Shown here one piece after another: positions 60,647-64,000 of a DNA stretch of 64,000 bases (positions within the stretch are counted from its first letter, which is position 1; each line of letters starts with the position of its first letter). The stretch covers positions 1,116,001 to 1,180,000 of the forward strand of contig OZ287703.1 of NCBI GenBank assembly GCA_965649825.1. The letters run 5' to 3'. The DNA is from Penicillus capitatus (Eukaryota; Chlorophyta). The position numbers were made by a program, and so were the translations under genes. Under the pieces are notes generated by a model. That model saw only the letters and a list, made by a program, of their open reading frames with translations, made no database searches and was not told where the DNA came from.

Positions 60647-61318
60647 GCCGATCATGCACATCCATCAGACAAGCATTCTCTCATTGAACAGCAAGGATTC
60701 TGCAAGAGGCTGAAACAAAACGGCCAACAATCATTGCATGTAGCATGATAACGCACTCATCTATGTCCGTTTAGCACTTGTGTCCCAAACCCTTTTCGCA
60801 AGTTCTCTTCTTGTTGAGCAAACGACAGACACCTCGTGTATCTCATCGATCCAAGAACGTGTCTTTCGTCATCTGTTGACAGAGATTGGAAGATCGCGGA
60901 CACATGTCGCATGTGGAAAAGGGAATCGTGGGGTCGGAGTGAGAGAGATGTGTATGCTTCTCCAGTGACTCTTTACTCTCCATATGCTTCTCAACCGTTC
61001 TTTTTTGTCATTGGGTCTACTCCATTGGAGTACATACAGATCTTGTCAGTCGCCTCGTAAGTAGCGTCGCACAGCTCACAAAGATTTTGACAGAGATCTC
61101 TGCTCAGCCACCTGTTGGTCGATGTCCATTCCACTGGGATATCTCTTGAAACGTTTTTTTTTTTTGTTTCTCGGCATCCTGTAAGAATGCATCATCATAT
61201 CTTGAGTGGTCCTGATGGTCTGGCTGTGTGGGATGGATGTGACACGACCCTGTTACATCATCGATCTCGCATGTCTTTCACGGCGTCCACGCGTTCGTTT
61301 GTTTCCCTCCGTGGCAAG
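60647..61318. other. Intergenic before patatin D
   Basis: No gene supported. Contains a 13-T run at about 61155 and GATGTGACACG at about 61238. An open frame upstream of the patatin D ATG lacks homology. Confidence 0.5.
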
Positions 61319-63217
61319 ATGAAAAGTGTCGATGTGCCGTTCGGCCGTCTCCCTCTTTGCCTTCTTCTCTGCTTGTGCGTTGTCGTCTCGGCAAAGCAAA
61401 GCGATCTCTTTGCAAAGGACAACAGCGCGAGATTCATAACCAGGCAAGACGCACTATCATCCTACCCGTCGCCTTTGCTATCCGGCTTTTGTTCTTCTAG
61501 AAAAATCGTCGTGCCGACGGGAAAGGCAAGGGAGAGTCGCTGGCCATTACTGACACTTGATGGCGGCGGATTAAGAGGGATCGTCACCACAGAAGTCCTC
61601 ATCGAGGTAGAGAACGCTATGAAAAGGGCCCTCGTGGAGCTGAAGGACGTTCGAGAACCGTCGACCGACTTCGAAAGTCCGAACCAATTTGAGATCGACT
61701 TGGCAGACTACTTCAACGCAATCGCCGGTGTCTCGACTGGATCCTGGATCGCCTGTTATCTCGCCTCCAAAGGGGGTCACGGTGCCAGTAAGCGCGTGTT
61801 TGAGAGCAGAACGATCATCAAGGAGCATGGCCAGATCCGTGCTGGATCGGTCGAGGGATTGAGGGTGCTCTTCATCCACTATGCCAGTCAGATCTATCCC
61901 ACGTTCAGTATTCGGCTGACATGGGCGCCAAAGCTGTGGAGGCCCTTCGTTTCCTACTATGCTGGATACAATCGCCCCCGTTACCCTGTTCGACAGTTGG
62001 AGTCGACATTGGATCTCTTTCTAGGCCAGACATCGTTTCTGGAGACAGGCAATACAACACTCATGGTGCTGACGTATGATCTCATTCGCAAAGCAGCTGT
62101 GTTTTTTGTATCCGATCATATAAAAGAAAATGAACCAGAGACCTTCACATTTGTGCTACAGAATGAGAAGGAACCTCGTCCATCCAAGGCCTATACGTAC
62201 ACAACTCAGACGATCGAAGGGAAGAATTTCTATATGGCGGATGTTGCGCGAGCGAGTTCTGCTGCGCCGACGGTCTACGAGGCAAAGAGATTTACAGCAG
62301 TGAACGATGAGAGCTTCAAGCTTTGTGCCATCGATGGAGGCATCATGTCGAACAATCCGACATTAATGGCGTTTTACTATTTGCTGGACAGAAACGTCTT
62401 AAATGCACAGAAAATCAGGATATTGTCCATTGGCGTGGGTATTCCGACTGGAAGATATCGCATGCACAGCGCATCAGGTGCCTATCAATGGTTCGTAGAG
62501 ACAAATGATTTTCTGGCAATCATGATGAATGGAGGCAGTGAATACATCCAAACGCTTTTTGCATCCCTGTACTACAACAGTGTCCTGGCTAGAGTGCAAA
62601 GAGAAAAGGAATCTGGAAAGGGTAAACCCTTTAACAAAAACACCTACTTGCGCATTCAGCTGGCGTTTGATACTCTTACCGCAGAAGGAGAGGTGTTATC
62701 TCAGATGTATAATGCCCGTGTCGTGGAGAAGCTACAAGATGTTGGCAAACAAGTGGTGATGAGATATAAAGAGAGGATCCAAGACTTTGTCGAAGCGAGT
62801 GTGGTGACCATGTTGGGCAAACCGTCCATTTCAGAATTTAAAATTGCGTTTTTAAAACAGTTCGAGAAAGCAGCGAGTCCATCACCCACTGTGGAGGCGA
62901 GTCCATCACCAACACCCGTTGAGGAGCCGTCTTTAGCAGCCACTGAGGAGAAGCCGTCTTTAGCAGCCACTGAGGAGAAGCCGTCTTTAGCAGCCACTGA
63001 GGAGAAGCCGTCTTTAGCAGCCACTCAGGAGAAGCCGTCTTTAGCAGCCACTCAGGAGAAGCCGTCTTTAGCAGCCACTGAGGAGAAGCCGTCTTTAGCA
63101 GCCACTGAGGAGGAGCCGTCTTTAGCAGTCACTGAGGAGGAGCCGTCTTCAACAGCCACTAAAGAAGACGTTTTCAAGATTCCTGTTTCTGCGCCGTATA
63201 TCCATAATGATGCATAA
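61319..63217 (+). CDS. Secreted patatin-like phospholipase D with a repeat tail
   Basis: 632 aa, one exon. Signal peptide region MKSVDVPFGRLPLCLLLCLC then VVVSA. Catalytic elements are the most classical of the four: LDGGGLRGIVTTEVL, GVSTGSW and AIDGGIMSNNPTLMA. After the patatin fold, residues 530-620 contain about eight near-perfect 9-residue repeats (EEKPSLAAT) encoded by 27-bp units, then a short end. The tail is acidic and Pro/Ser/Ala-rich, like a cell-wall or linker segment. Opposite strand and about 9 kb from the tandem group, and more divergent from it (GLRG motif). Confidence 0.9.
   Translation: MKSVDVPFGRLPLCLLLCLCVVVSAKQSDLFAKDNSARFITRQDALSSYPSPLLSGFCSSRKIVVPTGKARESRWPLLTLDGGGLRGIVTTEVLIEVENAMKRALVELKDVREPSTDFESPNQFEIDLADYFNAIAGVSTGSWIACYLASKGGHGASKRVFESRTIIKEHGQIRAGSVEGLRVLFIHYASQIYPTFSIRLTWAPKLWRPFVSYYAGYNRPRYPVRQLESTLDLFLGQTSFLETGNTTLMVLTYDLIRKAAVFFVSDHIKENEPETFTFVLQNEKEPRPSKAYTYTTQTIEGKNFYMADVARASSAAPTVYEAKRFTAVNDESFKLCAIDGGIMSNNPTLMAFYYLLDRNVLNAQKIRILSIGVGIPTGRYRMHSASGAYQWFVETNDFLAIMMNGGSEYIQTLFASLYYNSVLARVQREKESGKGKPFNKNTYLRIQLAFDTLTAEGEVLSQMYNARVVEKLQDVGKQVVMRYKERIQDFVEASVVTMLGKPSISEFKIAFLKQFEKAASPSPTVEASPSPTPVEEPSLAATEEKPSLAATEEKPSLAATEEKPSLAATQEKPSLAATQEKPSLAATEEKPSLAATEEEPSLAVTEEEPSSTATKEDVFKIPVSAPYIHNDA
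62925..63155 (+). repeat. 27-bp coding minisatellite
   Basis: About eight tandem units of the type GAGGAGAAGCCGTCTTTAGC plus AGCCACT, encoding EEKPSLAAT. Internal units are nearly identical (GAG/CAG and AAG/GAG changes only); the outer ones are degenerate, suggesting recent expansion by slippage or unequal exchange. Confidence 0.95.
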
Positions 63218-63228
63218 GAACCAGTGCC

Positions 63229-63841
63229 CCCGGCTCCGGCGACTAAATCCTGAAGCAGGGGCAGCCTTAATGCAGAAGTATACTGCTGCTTTGTGTGACG
63301 GTCTTTTCCACCAACCGATTGCCAAATGTTATCAAATGTCCAATTCATCTGTGCGAAATGCGAGGAATGAACGCGATCGGCACATCCACATATCGATTGT
63401 CTGGCGCGGAATCCTCCTATTCGTTTGTTCGTTCTCCAAAGCAACTTTACACGAATCCACTTCGTCAACCCGCAAGGCAGTCTCGATTACCTCGATTCTT
63501 TGCTCTCACTCAAAGGTCGCCCGTCTCTCGCCCTATCTCCCTCGCCGACGAAGGCCGAACTGTTGCCGCAGATGATTAGCAACACCTACGTCGGTCTGTC
63601 GCTCCTCGGAATCTGCGCCGTCGTCGGTGCCGGCGTCGGCATCGGCTCGGGCGTCGCCATGATCGCACAGGCGAGCCACGCGTCTCTGTCCGATGCTGTC
63701 TGAACGGATGTGTTCTGTTGCGCAGGAGGCTGTGAAACAGGAACAGCAGCAACAGGCACAGGCCGTCAAGATTCCAGCCGTCTCTCACTCGGTCTTCGAG
63801 AAAATCTACCTAGACCGCGGCTTTGCAGCTCGTGAGGCTTA
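63229..63841 (+). CDS. Small single-span membrane protein (5' exons unresolved)
   Basis: The 3' part is clear: MISNTYVGLSLLGICAVVGA then GVGIGSGVAMIAQASH, a glycine-rich membrane helix, followed after a very short intron (28 bp, GTCTGAACGG to GCGCAG at 63702-63729) by EAVKQEQQQQAQAVKIP and a stop at 63839-63841. Upstream, TCAAAG at about 63514 may be an exon end with a 56-bp intron to the ATG, so the N-terminus could be a presequence. Not a clear match to ATP-synthase subunit c despite the GAGVGIG run. Function unknown. Confidence 0.4.
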
Positions 63842-64000
63842 ACTGATGTCTATCGATTATTGTTTCGAATATCTTATTGTCCCAATCCTCTGCTCTTCGC
63901 AATGAACGAAGGCTTTACAAAGATCGAACTCTTTCACCATTGAATTCTCTGTTGACATGGATGTAACCAGCAACCCGATTGCCTCCACAGACATCACTTA

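Noticed and set aside
63571-63841. ATP synthase subunit c
   Set aside because: Only one glycine-rich helix is present and there is no second helix with the conserved acidic residue.

Overview
This is a compact, intron-rich nuclear segment from a photosynthetic eukaryote with a primary plastid, most likely a flagellated green alga, perhaps an early-diverging streptophyte. The reasons are as follows. Genes for plastid proteins (Mg-protoporphyrin ester cyclase CRD1, a ClpR subunit, a cyanobacterial-type class II FBPase) carry simple transit-like N-termini with no signal peptide in front. There is a plant-type double-AP2 transcription factor, a PH-RCC1-BRX protein and a kinesin-12. A TPH-domain coiled-coil protein points to axonemes. 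Species assignment is inference. Most exon models were built by hand by joining frames at GT-AG (sometimes GC-AG) introns of about 45-65 bp; phases were checked for the models given with exon lists.

Layout. 0-13 kb: 5'-truncated F-box/LRR gene, AP2 factor (minus), MORN protein, an unrecognised membrane protein (minus), a CBS-domain protein, then a repeated unit in which a U1 snRNA gene (minus) sits head-to-head with a protein gene (START-like protein; ClpR), followed by a MATH protein and ARL8. 13-16.7 kb: AT-richer, gene-poor island. 16.7-32 kb: gamma-SNAP (minus), RAF-like kinase, VASt-domain membrane protein, PH-RCC1-BRX protein, kinesin-12. 32-45 kb: gene-poor start, then class II FBPase, two small genes, inorganic pyrophosphatase (minus), CRD1 (minus), SNAPc subunit 3, a P-loop protein (minus) and a flavin/NAD(P)-type oxidoreductase (minus). 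45-52.3 kb: three secreted patatin-like phospholipases in tandem (minus). 53-64 kb: PAPS transporter, TPH coiled-coil protein, a receptor-like kinase, a fourth patatin-like protein with a repeat tail, and a small membrane protein.

The most notable discovery is the pair of unannotated U1 snRNA genes at about 7.88-8.04 and 9.15-9.32 kb. One looks canonical. The other is a variant with a changed 5' splice-site recognition base and altered protein-binding loops but intact Sm site, stem IV and flanking elements. Both start about 110 bp from the ATG of a divergent gene and are flanked on both sides by the same 10-mer. Introns in the window also show at least six GC-AG boundaries and two recurring branch-site-like motifs, so the variant U1 may relate to unusual splice-site use. 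The window also encodes SNAPc subunit 3, a snRNA transcription factor.
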